From assembly GCA_965226435.1 (NCBI GenBank), contig CBDDCY010000005.1, positions 124,001-188,000 of the forward strand: a stretch of 64,000 nt of DNA, given 5' to 3'. Each line of letters begins with the position of its first letter. Position 1 is the stretch's first letter. This stretch comes from UBA6623 sp965226435 (GTDB lineage: Bacteria > Acidobacteriota > Terriglobia > Bryobacterales > UBA6623). Below are positions 18,448 to 27,057 of this stretch, in pieces. The notes beneath the pieces were generated by a model. That model was not told the origin of the DNA, did no database searches, and saw nothing but the letters and a program-made list of their open reading frames with translations. Both the position numbers and the translations under genes were made by a program.

Positions 18448-19395
18448 ATGAAACCTCGATCCAAGCGCAAGGAGCGGGCTGAGACGACTCCGTTCGACGA
18501 CGTTTGGTTTACCTTGTGGGTACCGAACAAGGGCTACGTGTGGATCCAAGATCTGAGCCATCCGGCCGAATTGACAGGAGAGCTTAGAGGGGTAGCCTCG
18601 TACCTCGTCAAGAATCCCAAAGCTACTGTCGAAACGAAGAAGTGGCCGCTCCGCGACTGCCCCGAACTCTTCTCGGATTTCGAGGCTCTCGAACCGACCG
18701 CCGAACAAATCCAGGAGTTCGCAAATCGCTTTGGCTGGTTAGGCATTGGCGAGTTGCTCGTGCGCGCAAAGACGGGTTCCGTCGAGCAGGGAGAGGGACT
18801 CAACCTTTGGCGTGAAGCCATTCGAGAGATCCAGGCATGCTTTCAGGTTTCCGAGTGGATCGACGCCGGCGATGAAGCGGAACTCTCTAAGCGCGTCGAA
18901 TGGAAGAGCGACCATGTGCTCTTTCACTGGGTCGCGATCGGCCGGGAGCCGATAGACCCAGCGCCGTTTCTCGACAAGCGCAGAAAAGACGCACTCAGCG
19001 ATCTCATCGGTAAAGAGACAGTATGGTTCGCACACGGCTCGGTCGCGAGCAAGACGGACAAGCCCGAGCTGATGGCTCGTTGGCCCCGTGGCGATGTTCT
19101 CGGGCCTGCGAACGCGTGGTTGGTGAATCGCGTAAACAAGCACATCCGAAATAAGGCTTGGCTCGGGTTGATTCTGGATTTGGATGGCAAGAGGATGCCC
19201 GTGATTCGGGCCGAGAATCTGCTGTCAGCAATTTGGTACCAGTTCTACAGTCACCTGATCGGAGAGAGCAAATTCATCAGGTGTGAGGTATGCAAGAAGT
19301 GGATGGATGTTACCCACAGCCGCCGGCACAAGCGGATGCATCCGCATTGCAGCATGTGGCTGCGAAATCAGAGACGAACTCGTAAGGGGAAATAG
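18448..19395 (+). CDS. CGNR-type zinc-finger-like protein of the satellite
   Basis: A 315-residue protein that starts at the ATG after the divergent operator region. The N-terminal 220 residues are unfamiliar. The C-terminus has FIRCEVCKKWMDVTHSRRHK, then RMHPHCS, an arrangement of CxxC and H/C ligands like CGNR or ABATE zinc fingers, ending in a basic tail. Such proteins are often transcription regulators. It is two bases upstream of the integrase and clearly co-transcribed with it. A repressor of the satellite is plausible but not shown. Confidence 0.6.
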   Translation: MKPRSKRKERAETTPFDDVWFTLWVPNKGYVWIQDLSHPAELTGELRGVASYLVKNPKATVETKKWPLRDCPELFSDFEALEPTAEQIQEFANRFGWLGIGELLVRAKTGSVEQGEGLNLWREAIREIQACFQVSEWIDAGDEAELSKRVEWKSDHVLFHWVAIGREPIDPAPFLDKRRKDALSDLIGKETVWFAHGSVASKTDKPELMARWPRGDVLGPANAWLVNRVNKHIRNKAWLGLILDLDGKRMPVIRAENLLSAIWYQFYSHLIGESKFIRCEVCKKWMDVTHSRRHKRMHPHCSMWLRNQRRTRKGK

Positions 19396-19397
19396 TC

Positions 19398-20576
19398 ATG
19401 CCAAAACGCGGAAGCAATGAAGGTTCGATTTACCGAATGAAGGACGGTCGCTGGAGAGCAGCGGTTAGCGTCGGCTGGAAGGATGGGAAGCGGGTCCGCA
19501 AGACGTTCACCGGGAAGACCCGTTCCGAAGTCTCCGAGAAGCTCAAAGCGACGCTACGGGCCCAACAGCTTGGGCTGCCGATAGCGCCGGATCGCCAAAC
19601 GGTCGCGCAATTCCTTACTCACTGGCTCCGGGAGTCCGCTAAGCCCCGCGTTCGGCCCCGAACCTTCGAGAGCTACTCGTGGATCATTCGTCATCACCTG
19701 ATCCCCGGCATCGGGCGCATACGTCTCACCAAGCTCGGGCCGCAGCCCATTCAAGCCTTTCTCAAAGATCGACGGGAGTCGGGACTGAGCCCGCGCAGCG
19801 TGCAACATATTCACGCGACGCTCCGGGCGGCCCTTGGGCAAGCCGAAAAGTGGGCGTTGGTTCCTCGGAACGTCGCGAAGCTCGTGGAGGTGCCCCGTGT
19901 GGAGCGACAGCCCGTGAACGTGATGTCTCCCGAGGACGTGCCTACGTATTTCGAGGCTGTCAGGCGAGACCGCCTAGAAGCGCTCTACGTTCTGTCCGTC
20001 GCTCTGGGTCTTCGCCAAGGCGAGGCACTTGGGCTGCAATGGGACGCAATCGATTTCGAGCGAGGAACGCTTACCGTTAGGTGTGCTCTGCAGCGCGTCG
20101 AGAAGAAACTTCGCCTTGTTGAACCGAAGACTGCCCGAAGCCGAAGGACACTCCACCTGCCGCAGTTCGTGACGGTCGCTCTGTTGGCCCACAAGGCTCG
20201 GCAGGAGCAGGAACGTGAATGGGCCGGCACTCGGTGGAGCCATTCGTTCAACCTGGTGTTCACGACAACGATCGGGACGCCGCTCGACAGCTCGAACGTC
20301 ACCCATCGGCTACACCGACTATTGGAACGGGCAGGGCTGCGCAGGATGCGCTTTCACGATTTACGCCACTCGTGCGCGTCGCTGCTGCTCTCCAAGGGCG
20401 TCCACATGAGGCTCATCATGGAAACGCTCGGACACAGCCAAATCAGCCTGACGATGGACACGTACGCGCACGTCGTACTGTCGATGTGCCGCGAAGTTGC
20501 CGCCAAGATGGATGAGGTTTTCGATCCCGTGGCTACCTCCGTGGCTACCTCCGGCCTTTCCGAGCGGCTCCAGTGA
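19398..20576 (+). CDS. int: Tyrosine recombinase (phage-type integrase)
   Basis: 392 residues. An AP2-like arm-binding N-terminus (GSIYRMKDGRWRAAVSVGWK), a SAM-like core-binding domain (QFLTHWLRESAKPRVRPRTF), and a catalytic domain with Arg in ALGLRQGEALGLQWD. Lys is in EPKTARSRRTL, HxxR in FHDLRHSCASLLLSKG, His in METLGHSQISLTMDTY and the nucleophile Tyr in TYAHVV. The gene ends 21 bp from the 3' end of a tRNA gene, the usual position for an enzyme integrating into that tRNA. Confidence 0.95.
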   Translation: MPKRGSNEGSIYRMKDGRWRAAVSVGWKDGKRVRKTFTGKTRSEVSEKLKATLRAQQLGLPIAPDRQTVAQFLTHWLRESAKPRVRPRTFESYSWIIRHHLIPGIGRIRLTKLGPQPIQAFLKDRRESGLSPRSVQHIHATLRAALGQAEKWALVPRNVAKLVEVPRVERQPVNVMSPEDVPTYFEAVRRDRLEALYVLSVALGLRQGEALGLQWDAIDFERGTLTVRCALQRVEKKLRLVEPKTARSRRTLHLPQFVTVALLAHKARQEQEREWAGTRWSHSFNLVFTTTIGTPLDSSNVTHRLHRLLERAGLRRMRFHDLRHSCASLLLSKGVHMRLIMETLGHSQISLTMDTYAHVVLSMCREVAAKMDEVFDPVATSVATSGLSERLQ

Positions 20577-20597
20577 GTCGTAAGTTGTTGGAAAGAT

Positions 20598-20673
20598 TGG
20601 TGGGCCCTGCAGGATTCGAACCTGCGACCTACGGATTATGAGTCCGCGGCTCTAACCACTGAGCTAAGGGCCC
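20598..20673 (-). tRNA. tRNA-Ile2 (CAU anticodon), CCA encoded
   Basis: The reverse strand folds as a cloverleaf with a 7-bp acceptor stem (GGGCCCT/AGGGCCC) and D-arm TAGCTCAGTGGTTAGAGC. The anticodon loop is ACTCATAAT, the T-loop GGTTCGAATCC, discriminator A, then CCA. The body resembles E. coli ileX (lysidine-modified CAU reading AUA) far more than initiator or elongator tRNA-Met. Its 3' end faces the integrase, marking the likely attB. I could not find the matching attL copy. Confidence 0.9.
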
Positions 20674-20740
20674 TGGGTGGGGGTGTTCGGCGTCCTTCCC
20701 ATTTTGGCATGGAACCGGGGCCTGTTAGAATGACTGCCTT

Positions 20741-21595
20741 ATGAAGGCGGAAATCGGAATCATCGGCGGCAGCGGACTCTACAACATGGCGGCGTTGACC
20801 GAACGCGAAGAGGTCGTGGTCGAGACCCCCTGGGGCAGCCCCTCCGATGCCTTCATCGTCGGCAACCTTGGTGGACGAAGGGTGGCCTTCCTGGCCCGGC
20901 ACGGTCGTGGTCATCGCATCATGCCGTCGAACCTCAACTTTCGCGCGAACATTTACGGCCTAAAGAAACTGGGCGTCGAGTGGGTTTTGTCTTTCAGTGC
21001 CGTCGGCTCGCTGCAAGAGCAATACAAGCCCCTTGATTTCGTGGTTCCAGACCAATTTGTCGACCGCACCAAGGGACGTCCCTCGACGTTCTTTGACGAG
21101 GACGTCGTCGTGCACATCGGCTTTGCCGATCCTGTTTGTTCGACGCTGGCCGGCATCGCCCGGGATGCCTGCGAACGAGTCGGCGTCACGGTCCATCGCG
21201 GCGGGACGTACTGTTGCATGGAAGGGCCCGCGTTTTCGACCCGCGCGGAATCGAATCTGCATCGAAGCTGGGGCTTCGACGTGATTGGAATGACGAACCT
21301 GCAGGAAGCCAAACTGGCACGCGAGGCCGAGCTTTCCTACGCCACCGTCGCCATGGTGACCGACTACGATTGCTGGCACGAGGAGCATGATGGCGTCACC
21401 GTCGAGCAAGTGATCGCCTACCTGACGCGGAACGCCGAAAACGCCCAGGCCGTCGCGGTCGAAGCGGTAAGGAATATCCCCTCGGGACCGGGGCCGCATA
21501 GCTCCGCGCTGAAGAATTCCATTCTCACCGACCGCACGAAAATCTCCGACGCTTCCCGCGAAAAGTACGAGCTGTTGATCGGGAAGTATCTTTGA
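20741..21595 (+). CDS. mtnP: S-methyl-5'-thioadenosine phosphorylase
   Basis: 284 residues of the PNP/MTAP class 2 family. It begins IGIIGGSGLYNM, with RHGRGHRIMPSNLNFRANIY (phosphate and base site) and SFSAVGSLQEQYKPLDFVVP. YCCMEGPAFSTRAESNLHRS and IGMTNLQEAKLAREAELSYA carry the substrate-site Met/Glu region, then VTDYDCWHEEH. It cleaves methylthioadenosine to adenine and methylthioribose-1-phosphate for purine and methionine salvage. The sugar-kinase gene follows 116 bp downstream on the same strand. Confidence 0.93.
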   Translation: MKAEIGIIGGSGLYNMAALTEREEVVVETPWGSPSDAFIVGNLGGRRVAFLARHGRGHRIMPSNLNFRANIYGLKKLGVEWVLSFSAVGSLQEQYKPLDFVVPDQFVDRTKGRPSTFFDEDVVVHIGFADPVCSTLAGIARDACERVGVTVHRGGTYCCMEGPAFSTRAESNLHRSWGFDVIGMTNLQEAKLAREAELSYATVAMVTDYDCWHEEHDGVTVEQVIAYLTRNAENAQAVAVEAVRNIPSGPGPHSSALKNSILTDRTKISDASREKYELLIGKYL

Positions 21596-21711
21596 GGCCG
21601 CGCTTGCGTTCGGACCTCCGCCTACACTGAAAGTACGGTCGAGGCCGATTTCCGCCGATTTCCCTTACACTGCTCACTCGCTGACCCAAGTTCGATAACG
21701 AAAGCACCCTT

Positions 21712-22626
21712 ATGTCCCTTCTCGTCGTTGGATCCGTTGCTTACGACGGGGTCGAAACCCCGCACGGAAAGGTAGACCGTCTGTTGGGCGGTTCAGCCAC
21801 ATATATCGCGATTGCCGCGAGCCATTTCACCGACGTGCGCTTGGTCGGCGTGGTCGGCTCCGATTTTTCTCCCGATGACGAGGGCATCCTGGTCGATCAA
21901 AACATTGATCTCGCCGGCCTCGAGAGAGTTCCCGGCAAAACGTTCTATTGGGCCGGGGTCTATTCGCGTGATATGAATGAGCGCACGACGCTCACCACTG
22001 ATCTCAACGTCTTCGCCGATTTCGACCCCAAGCTGCCCGAGTCGTACCGCTCGACGCCCTATGCGCTGTTGGGAAATATTCATCCGGCGCTCCAAAAGAA
22101 AGTGCGAAGTCAGCTGACAGCTCCGCGTTTCGTCGGCGGGGATACGATGAATTTCTGGATCGAGGGCACTCCCGAAGAGCTGCGCGAGACGATTCGCGAC
22201 TGGGATTTCATTCTCATCAACGATCAAGAAGCGCGGCAGCTCTCCGGCGACTACAACCTACGGCAAGCGGCCCAGCGCATTCACGAAATGGGCCCCCACA
22301 CCGTCGTCATCAAGCGAGGCGAATATGGGGCCGTTTTGTTTCGTTCGGAAGGCTACTTCATCGCGCCCGGCTTTCTGCTCGAAACCGTGTTCGACCCGAC
22401 TGGGGCGGGGGACTCCTTCGCCGGGGGGTTCATGGGGTATTTGGCCGGCGAGGGCATCACCGACATCGACGAAGCCACGCACGCACAGTTGCGCAAAGCG
22501 ATGATCCATGGTTCGGTGATGGGCAGTTTCTGCTGCGAGCAGTTCGGCGTCGGGCGGCTGCGGACCCTCACCCGCAACGAGATCGATCACCGCTACAAGG
22601 AATTTCAGGCATTCACGAAGTTTTAA
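21712..22626 (+). CDS. PfkB-family carbohydrate/nucleoside kinase
   Basis: 304 residues with the PfkB fold: N-terminal VVGSVAYDGVETP, GGSATYIAIAASHF, and VVGSDFSPDDEG. The C-terminal signature is ETVFDPTGAGDSFAGGFMGY with the catalytic Asp in GAGDS. The substrate is probably a ribosyl compound such as adenosine or a ribonucleoside, given its place after mtnP, but this is inference. It has no signal peptide and is cytoplasmic. Confidence 0.85.
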   Translation: MSLLVVGSVAYDGVETPHGKVDRLLGGSATYIAIAASHFTDVRLVGVVGSDFSPDDEGILVDQNIDLAGLERVPGKTFYWAGVYSRDMNERTTLTTDLNVFADFDPKLPESYRSTPYALLGNIHPALQKKVRSQLTAPRFVGGDTMNFWIEGTPEELRETIRDWDFILINDQEARQLSGDYNLRQAAQRIHEMGPHTVVIKRGEYGAVLFRSEGYFIAPGFLLETVFDPTGAGDSFAGGFMGYLAGEGITDIDEATHAQLRKAMIHGSVMGSFCCEQFGVGRLRTLTRNEIDHRYKEFQAFTKF

Positions 22627-22696
22627 GCCGGGGCGCCGGTTCGCATCCGCGTAACGCGGTCGGCTCAGCCGCCAACCGGCCCGGGCGGCAATTCTC

Positions 22697-23266
22697 CTAC
22701 TCCTCCGGGCCGTCTTCGCTCGATACTTTCGCCACGTCGGCGCTTCCGGTCTTGATTTCTCTGAGCAATTGAACCAACTGGGTATCCGAGCGAGAGTCCT
22801 TCGACGCGACAACCAGCTCAATCGCGGACATCAACGCTATCGTGTTGGCGATCTGGGTTTCCGAAATGATCTTGAACGCGCGTAGGTTGATGGCCCCGTC
22901 GGCCTGGAGCAACTTGAGACTAACCTGATTCCAATTGTGAGTGTCGTTGTACCAAGTCAGGAATGCCGAGACGAGCTGGGACAGATTGCCGCGGCTCCGT
23001 TGCAGGTCCTCGACCGGCTTGAACGCCAGGAACGCGATGACGTCGGCCAGGCCGACGCCACCGAACACGAGCGCGATTTTGTCGTTTCCCGTGACCAGTG
23101 AACCCACGCACGCCAGCACGATCAGCAGCAATCCCAGGTAGAAGAGGCACAGGTACATCCACATCACTTTGCGGAATCCCTCGTCCACCTCATTGAGGAC
23201 GTTGAGAATGCGATCAGCCAACGCCGATGCCATGTTAGGTAGATTTTCGCTTGGGAGTTTATCCAT
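22697..23266 (-). CDS. Two-TM membrane protein, TRADD-N-associated-like
   Basis: 189 residues. It has a soluble N-terminus, then two close membrane helices (MYLCLFYLGLLLIVLACVGS and IALVFGGVGLADVIAFLAF) and a long cytosolic C-terminal helical tail (KPVEDLQRSRGNLSQLVSAF...). The FKPVEDLQRSRG-type tail after a 2TM hairpin recalls the 2TM domain found with TRADD-N-like conflict proteins, but I cannot confirm this. It is the third gene of a tight leftward operon (22-bp gap) with an unknown protein and a GGCT-like enzyme. Confidence 0.65.
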   Translation of the reverse strand: MDKLPSENLPNMASALADRILNVLNEVDEGFRKVMWMYLCLFYLGLLLIVLACVGSLVTGNDKIALVFGGVGLADVIAFLAFKPVEDLQRSRGNLSQLVSAFLTWYNDTHNWNQVSLKLLQADGAINLRAFKIISETQIANTIALMSAIELVVASKDSRSDTQLVQLLREIKTGSADVAKVSSEDGPEE

Positions 23267-23288
23267 TCGTGTCGCTCCGGGTCCGCCG

Positions 23289-24005
23289 CTACAGGATAAC
23301 GTTGGGCGTGAAGGTCGTCTCCCGATCCGTTGCTCGCCATGAAACCAACGCGTTCCAATTGAGCCGATAGCTGAGCTTCAGCACGTCTTTCTTCCGAACG
23401 TCCCGTCCGCACGCGGAAAAGGTTCTGCCGTCGGCGAACTCGAGGTCGATCGGCGTTTCAGCCGCGGCCGGGTCCGCCGCCATCGCATCTCGCAGAAATG
23501 CGCGTGGCTTTTCGATGAACAAGTCCTTCCCGGGCGCGGTCATCACGGAAGAAAAATCCAATACGATCCTCAATAAACCCGTATCATTGGCGGCGCGCAC
23601 GCCGGCCCACTCCCCATCGCCGCGCTGAAAGCCGTTATAGAAGTGCGATACCACGACCAGCGTGTCGGGTGTCGGCCTCAGGTAACCTTCGATGCCCTTC
23701 TCAATCGTCCGCCGAGCCGGATCAGCCAGGTAGGGCTGGGGCGCGAACGGATGCCACTGCACACCATCGACGTAGCCCTGAGAGGACGTGAATTTCCACT
23801 CGTGATCGTCAGGCCGGTTTTCGCCGAATTGCGTGAACTGATAATAGATCGCCGAGTCGTAGACGTCGAACTCCTGACCGGATCGCTCCAGGGTTTGTTT
23901 GAAGACTGGTGACTTTTCGTGCTGCTCTTTGTCGGTCAAGAAGATGAGTTTTACGTACAGCATCTTGACGGCGACCGGCGCTGACTGATTGTCCGGGGTT
24001 GGCAT
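23289..24005 (-). CDS. Hypothetical protein, middle gene of the GGCT/2TM operon
   Basis: 238 residues, soluble and mixed alpha/beta, without a signal peptide. Visible patches are MLYVKLIFLTDKEQHEKSPV, EWKFTSSQGYVDGVQWHPFA, TLVVVSHFYNGFQRGDGEW and a beta-rich C-terminus. I do not recognise a family. Gaps of 22 bp on both sides to the GGCT-like and 2TM genes point to one transcript. Confidence 0.65.
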   Translation of the reverse strand: MPTPDNQSAPVAVKMLYVKLIFLTDKEQHEKSPVFKQTLERSGQEFDVYDSAIYYQFTQFGENRPDDHEWKFTSSQGYVDGVQWHPFAPQPYLADPARRTIEKGIEGYLRPTPDTLVVVSHFYNGFQRGDGEWAGVRAANDTGLLRIVLDFSSVMTAPGKDLFIEKPRAFLRDAMAADPAAAETPIDLEFADGRTFSACGRDVRKKDVLKLSYRLNWNALVSWRATDRETTFTPNVIL

Positions 24006-24027
24006 TGTATTTACCTTTCGTCGCGGA

Positions 24028-24594
24028 TCAGTCTCGGCCGGTGAGAAGATTCTGTTTTGGGTCGGAGAACCGGTAAGGGCCGTCGACTATGGAAAAGTCG
24101 TGCGCCTGGGTCGTTTCTTGATAGCGATCCGTGAACCTTTGGCCCCAGGTCCTGAGGCCGACTTCGACGATCTCGACATAGCGTCCGAGGATGGCCGTAT
24201 GCTCGAAACAGGCGGCGAAAAACTCGGGTTTCCCAACGTACGCGAAAACCGTACCGTGGTCGGGGCGGTCCGCTGTCTTCGCCGAGATATCCAACCTCGT
24301 GTAATTCTGTTCGCGGATGTCCAGGTTGTCGAGTTCCGCCGGGCTCACTTCGATGAGAATGCCGTTGGCACGGTAACCCGGCCTCGGTTGCAGATCTAGG
24401 AAAACGGCATTGACCCACTCGTTGCCCCGCTCGATAAGCTGCACCGGCGCGACGAGGTTCCACAGACGTAGGTGATCTTCCACTTCGACCGGAACAACAT
24501 CCTCGGGTCTGACCAACCGTCCGAGCGTCTTTCCCGCGCTCTCGAGATTGAGCAGCGATCCATATCCGAGAACGAACTGCTTCGGCGATCCCAT
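24028..24594 (-). CDS. Gamma-glutamylcyclotransferase-like (GGCT/AIG2) protein
   Basis: 188 residues from MGSPKQFVLGYGSLLNLES. The start is at the usual YGSL-proximal position; longer upstream reading is not supported. The GGCT fold is shown by the substrate loop GYGSLLN and the catalytic Glu in LDNLDIREQNYTRLDIS. It would cyclise gamma-glutamyl peptides to 5-oxoproline or act on a gamma-glutamylamine. It is the first gene of the three-gene operon. Confidence 0.8.
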   Translation of the reverse strand: MGSPKQFVLGYGSLLNLESAGKTLGRLVRPEDVVPVEVEDHLRLWNLVAPVQLIERGNEWVNAVFLDLQPRPGYRANGILIEVSPAELDNLDIREQNYTRLDISAKTADRPDHGTVFAYVGKPEFFAACFEHTAILGRYVEIVEVGLRTWGQRFTDRYQETTQAHDFSIVDGPYRFSDPKQNLLTGRD

Positions 24595-24787
24595 TGACCT
24601 TGTCAGATCCTCTCGTTTTGGCCGTTTCAGAGCATGTGACAGGGATAGAGTAGCCGAGCTACCGATTTGATGCAACGGTTTTCGTGCGGGAGTGGCGCGG
24701 TCGCCGCTTCTTCCGAAGTGGAAGTTGAATTGCTTCGAAAAGGGCGCTAGTCGGGTTGTCCTACCGACGATCCGCGGGAGGTGCTGG

Positions 24788-25333
24788 ATGCCCGCTGACG
24801 ATGACGGCTTTGACGATGATTTGGCCGTGTATGACGCCGATCGCAGCGTAATTCCGGACCATCTCGACAGCGATGCCCTGCTATGCCCCTTGCGCAACCT
24901 GTCCTATCTGAAGCGGCCCGCGGTCGTCGGACCTCGCGCCACCGCGGCACAGGCGCTCAAGACGATGAACGAGCATCAGATCGATGCTGTTCTGGTGACC
25001 GAAGGCGAGCGCGTGCTCGGCATCTTCTCCATTCGGGATTATCTGCGCAAAGAGCCATACTCCGACGGTGGCGTCGATGAACCCGTCACCCGCTCGATGA
25101 CGCCCGACCCGGAGTGCCTCACCCCGGACGACACCGTCGCTTTGGCTTTGAATTGCATGTCGCAATCGGGCTACCGGCACGTCCCGCTGATTCGAGGCGG
25201 CGGATCGACCGTCGGGATGCCGCGCGTTCGGGACGTGATTGAATTTCTCGCTTCGTTCTTCCCTCGTGATGTGCTCAACGCGCCGCCCCACAGCGAGTGC
25301 AACCCGCCGGATCGACGTCTGGAAGGGGGGTAG
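24788..25333 (+). CDS. Tandem CBS-domain protein
   Basis: 181 residues; the ATG at 24788 follows a strong GGGAGGTG ribosome site. Two CBS motifs are visible: VVGPRATAAQALKTMNEHQI, then AVLVTEGERVLGIFSIRDY; and CLTPDDTVALALNCMSQSGY, then RHVPLIRGGGSTVG. VRDVIEFLASFFP closes the domain. Stand-alone CBS pairs bind adenosyl ligands and regulate partner proteins. No partner is obvious here. Confidence 0.85.
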   Translation: MPADDDGFDDDLAVYDADRSVIPDHLDSDALLCPLRNLSYLKRPAVVGPRATAAQALKTMNEHQIDAVLVTEGERVLGIFSIRDYLRKEPYSDGGVDEPVTRSMTPDPECLTPDDTVALALNCMSQSGYRHVPLIRGGGSTVGMPRVRDVIEFLASFFPRDVLNAPPHSECNPPDRRLEGG

Positions 25334-25488
25334 GAGCAGTGGGTGGCAATAGTCTGTTCGATCGGAAACCCGGGGCTGCCGGCTCCGTAGTACGGCCCCC
25401 ATTCCTCGACGTACCAGCGGGCGATCTCGGGCAAGGTGTCCGGCACGTCCGTCAGATGTCGGATGGTGATGCTCTGGTCGTTCTTCAC
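25326..25488 (-). pseudogene. GNAT acetyltransferase, N-terminal remnant
   Basis: From a GTG at 25488 the reverse strand reads VKNDQSITIRHLTDVPDTLP, then EIARWYVEEWGPYYGAGSPG, the usual opening of a GNAT enzyme (first strand and helix). The acetyl-CoA motif is missing, because the sequence runs into the 3' end of the CBS gene. It is presumably a leftover of a rearrangement. Confidence 0.5.
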
Positions 25489-25581
25489 CCACCGGAAAGC
25501 GTAGCAGCGACGCCGGCCGCGCAACGGGAAGCAAGTAAGTCAGGGCAAGGAATTTCCGAACCGCGCACGTTAGAGGCTGTG

Positions 25582-25669
25582 AAAAATTGGGCAATGTCCC
25601 AAGCGCCGACCGAATAGGCGCGGTCAAACAACAATCTCGTCTGGGGCGCAGCGGACTGTCCCAATTTTT
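25582..25669. repeat. Inverted REP-like pair related to AAAAATTGGGGACAGTCC
   Basis: AAAAATTGGG at 25582 and CCCAATTTTT at 25660 face each other. Their outer parts resemble GACAGTCC and its inverse. Single copies of the same motif, with CACTT added, occur at 44364 and 49062. Confidence 0.6.
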
Positions 25670-25736
25670 CCCCAACGCGGGAAAAGCCGCCCCCCCCAAT
25701 CGTGTACACTGTTGGGTCCCGTCACAAGGTATCCCC

Positions 25737-26990
25737 ATGGAATCGACGAAAAAGGCCTTTCACGGGCCTTGGATCATTGCCGCCTGTTTCGTAACCTTCG
25801 GGCTCTCGACCGGCTTTCCCTACTACAACATCGCGTTTTTCTTCGACTACTTCCGCGACGACCATAACTGGACCATCGAGCTGGTCACGATGGGCGCGCC
25901 GATCGCGGTCTTGCTGACGATCTGGGCCGGGCCGGTGATCGTGCCGCGAACGAGCCCGCGCAAGTTGATCCTGATCGGAACCGGGTTGACCTTCATCGCC
26001 TTTCAATGGTTCGCGGTGCTTGGCGGCTCGAAGATCGAGTACATCGCCGCCTGGTGCCTCTACATGGTCGGCTACTTCCTGGCCGGACCGGTGCCGCACC
26101 AAATCATCATTTCCAATTGGTACAAGGAAAAGCGCGGCATGGCGATGGGTATTACCTATGTCGGCGTCGCCGTTGTCGGTTCGATCGGCGCCAAGCTGGG
26201 TCCCTGGTTGGCCCAAGAGCTGCCCTACACCGAGGCCTTGCGGATTATGGGCTTCATGCTGCTCATCGCTTGGCCGCTGGCTCTTTTCGTCATCAAGGAC
26301 AAGCCTTCCGACGTGGGCCAGCTTCCCGATGGCAAGGAAAGTCAAGAGCAGATCACCGAGGTTCCAGCAGCCGCGCCGGCGAAAAGTTTTTCCACGCTCA
26401 TGAGCAGGAAATCATTCTGGTTGTTGCTGATCGGAAGCGCCGCCTCGATCGGGTCGATTGCCGCGGTGAATTTCCACATGAAATTCGTATTCGAGGAACA
26501 GGGTTTCACCGACCAGGCCGCCCGCAACGCGATCTGGAGCACCGCTTCTTTCTGGATCCTATGGTCGAGCATCGGCGGACGGCTCCTGGCGGGCTACTTG
26601 TCGGATTGGTTGCCTCGAAAATACGTGATGCTGGCAACATATTTGGTGGTCGCGGCGGCGATTCCAGCGCTCTTTCTGGTGCGACCCGAGGAAATGGCTT
26701 TCGTCTATCTATTCGCGCTGGTCTTCGGCTTCGCGATGGGCGCCGATTACATGTTGATCCCCCTCATGGCCGCCGACCAATTCGGGCTCTCAAGCCTGCC
26801 GCGGGCGATGTCGGCCATTTTACCGAGCGACACGATCCTGCAATTTTGGCTGCCGCGCTTCGTCTCGACCCTGCGCACGGCCTGGGGCGGCTACGGCAGC
26901 GCCCTGTGGGCCGTCTTCGGAACTGCGGTTCTAGGGGCCGTGGCAATCGCTTTTCTGCCGCGCCATAGCCCCAAGGACGAGGAAGCGTAA
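25737..26990 (+). CDS. MFS transporter
   Basis: 417 residues from MESTKKAFHGPWI, with about twelve membrane segments. Examples are WIIAACFVTFGLSTGFPYYN, IEYIAAWCLYMVGYFLAGPV and WLLLIGSAASIGSIAAVNF. It has MFS loop motifs NWYKEKRGMAMGI and GRLLAGYLSDWLPRKYVM. This is the monocarboxylate/oxalate-formate-like branch by general appearance; the substrate is not deducible. The frame is open upstream to 25587, but no coding features are seen there. Confidence 0.88.
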   Translation: MESTKKAFHGPWIIAACFVTFGLSTGFPYYNIAFFFDYFRDDHNWTIELVTMGAPIAVLLTIWAGPVIVPRTSPRKLILIGTGLTFIAFQWFAVLGGSKIEYIAAWCLYMVGYFLAGPVPHQIIISNWYKEKRGMAMGITYVGVAVVGSIGAKLGPWLAQELPYTEALRIMGFMLLIAWPLALFVIKDKPSDVGQLPDGKESQEQITEVPAAAPAKSFSTLMSRKSFWLLLIGSAASIGSIAAVNFHMKFVFEEQGFTDQAARNAIWSTASFWILWSSIGGRLLAGYLSDWLPRKYVMLATYLVVAAAIPALFLVRPEEMAFVYLFALVFGFAMGADYMLIPLMAADQFGLSSLPRAMSAILPSDTILQFWLPRFVSTLRTAWGGYGSALWAVFGTAVLGAVAIAFLPRHSPKDEEA

Positions 26991-27057
26991 CTCGGCGGCT
27001 CGTCTGAAGGGCGGGACCCACGGGTGAGGCTTCGCGCCCCAGTCCTCTGTTCACGAT

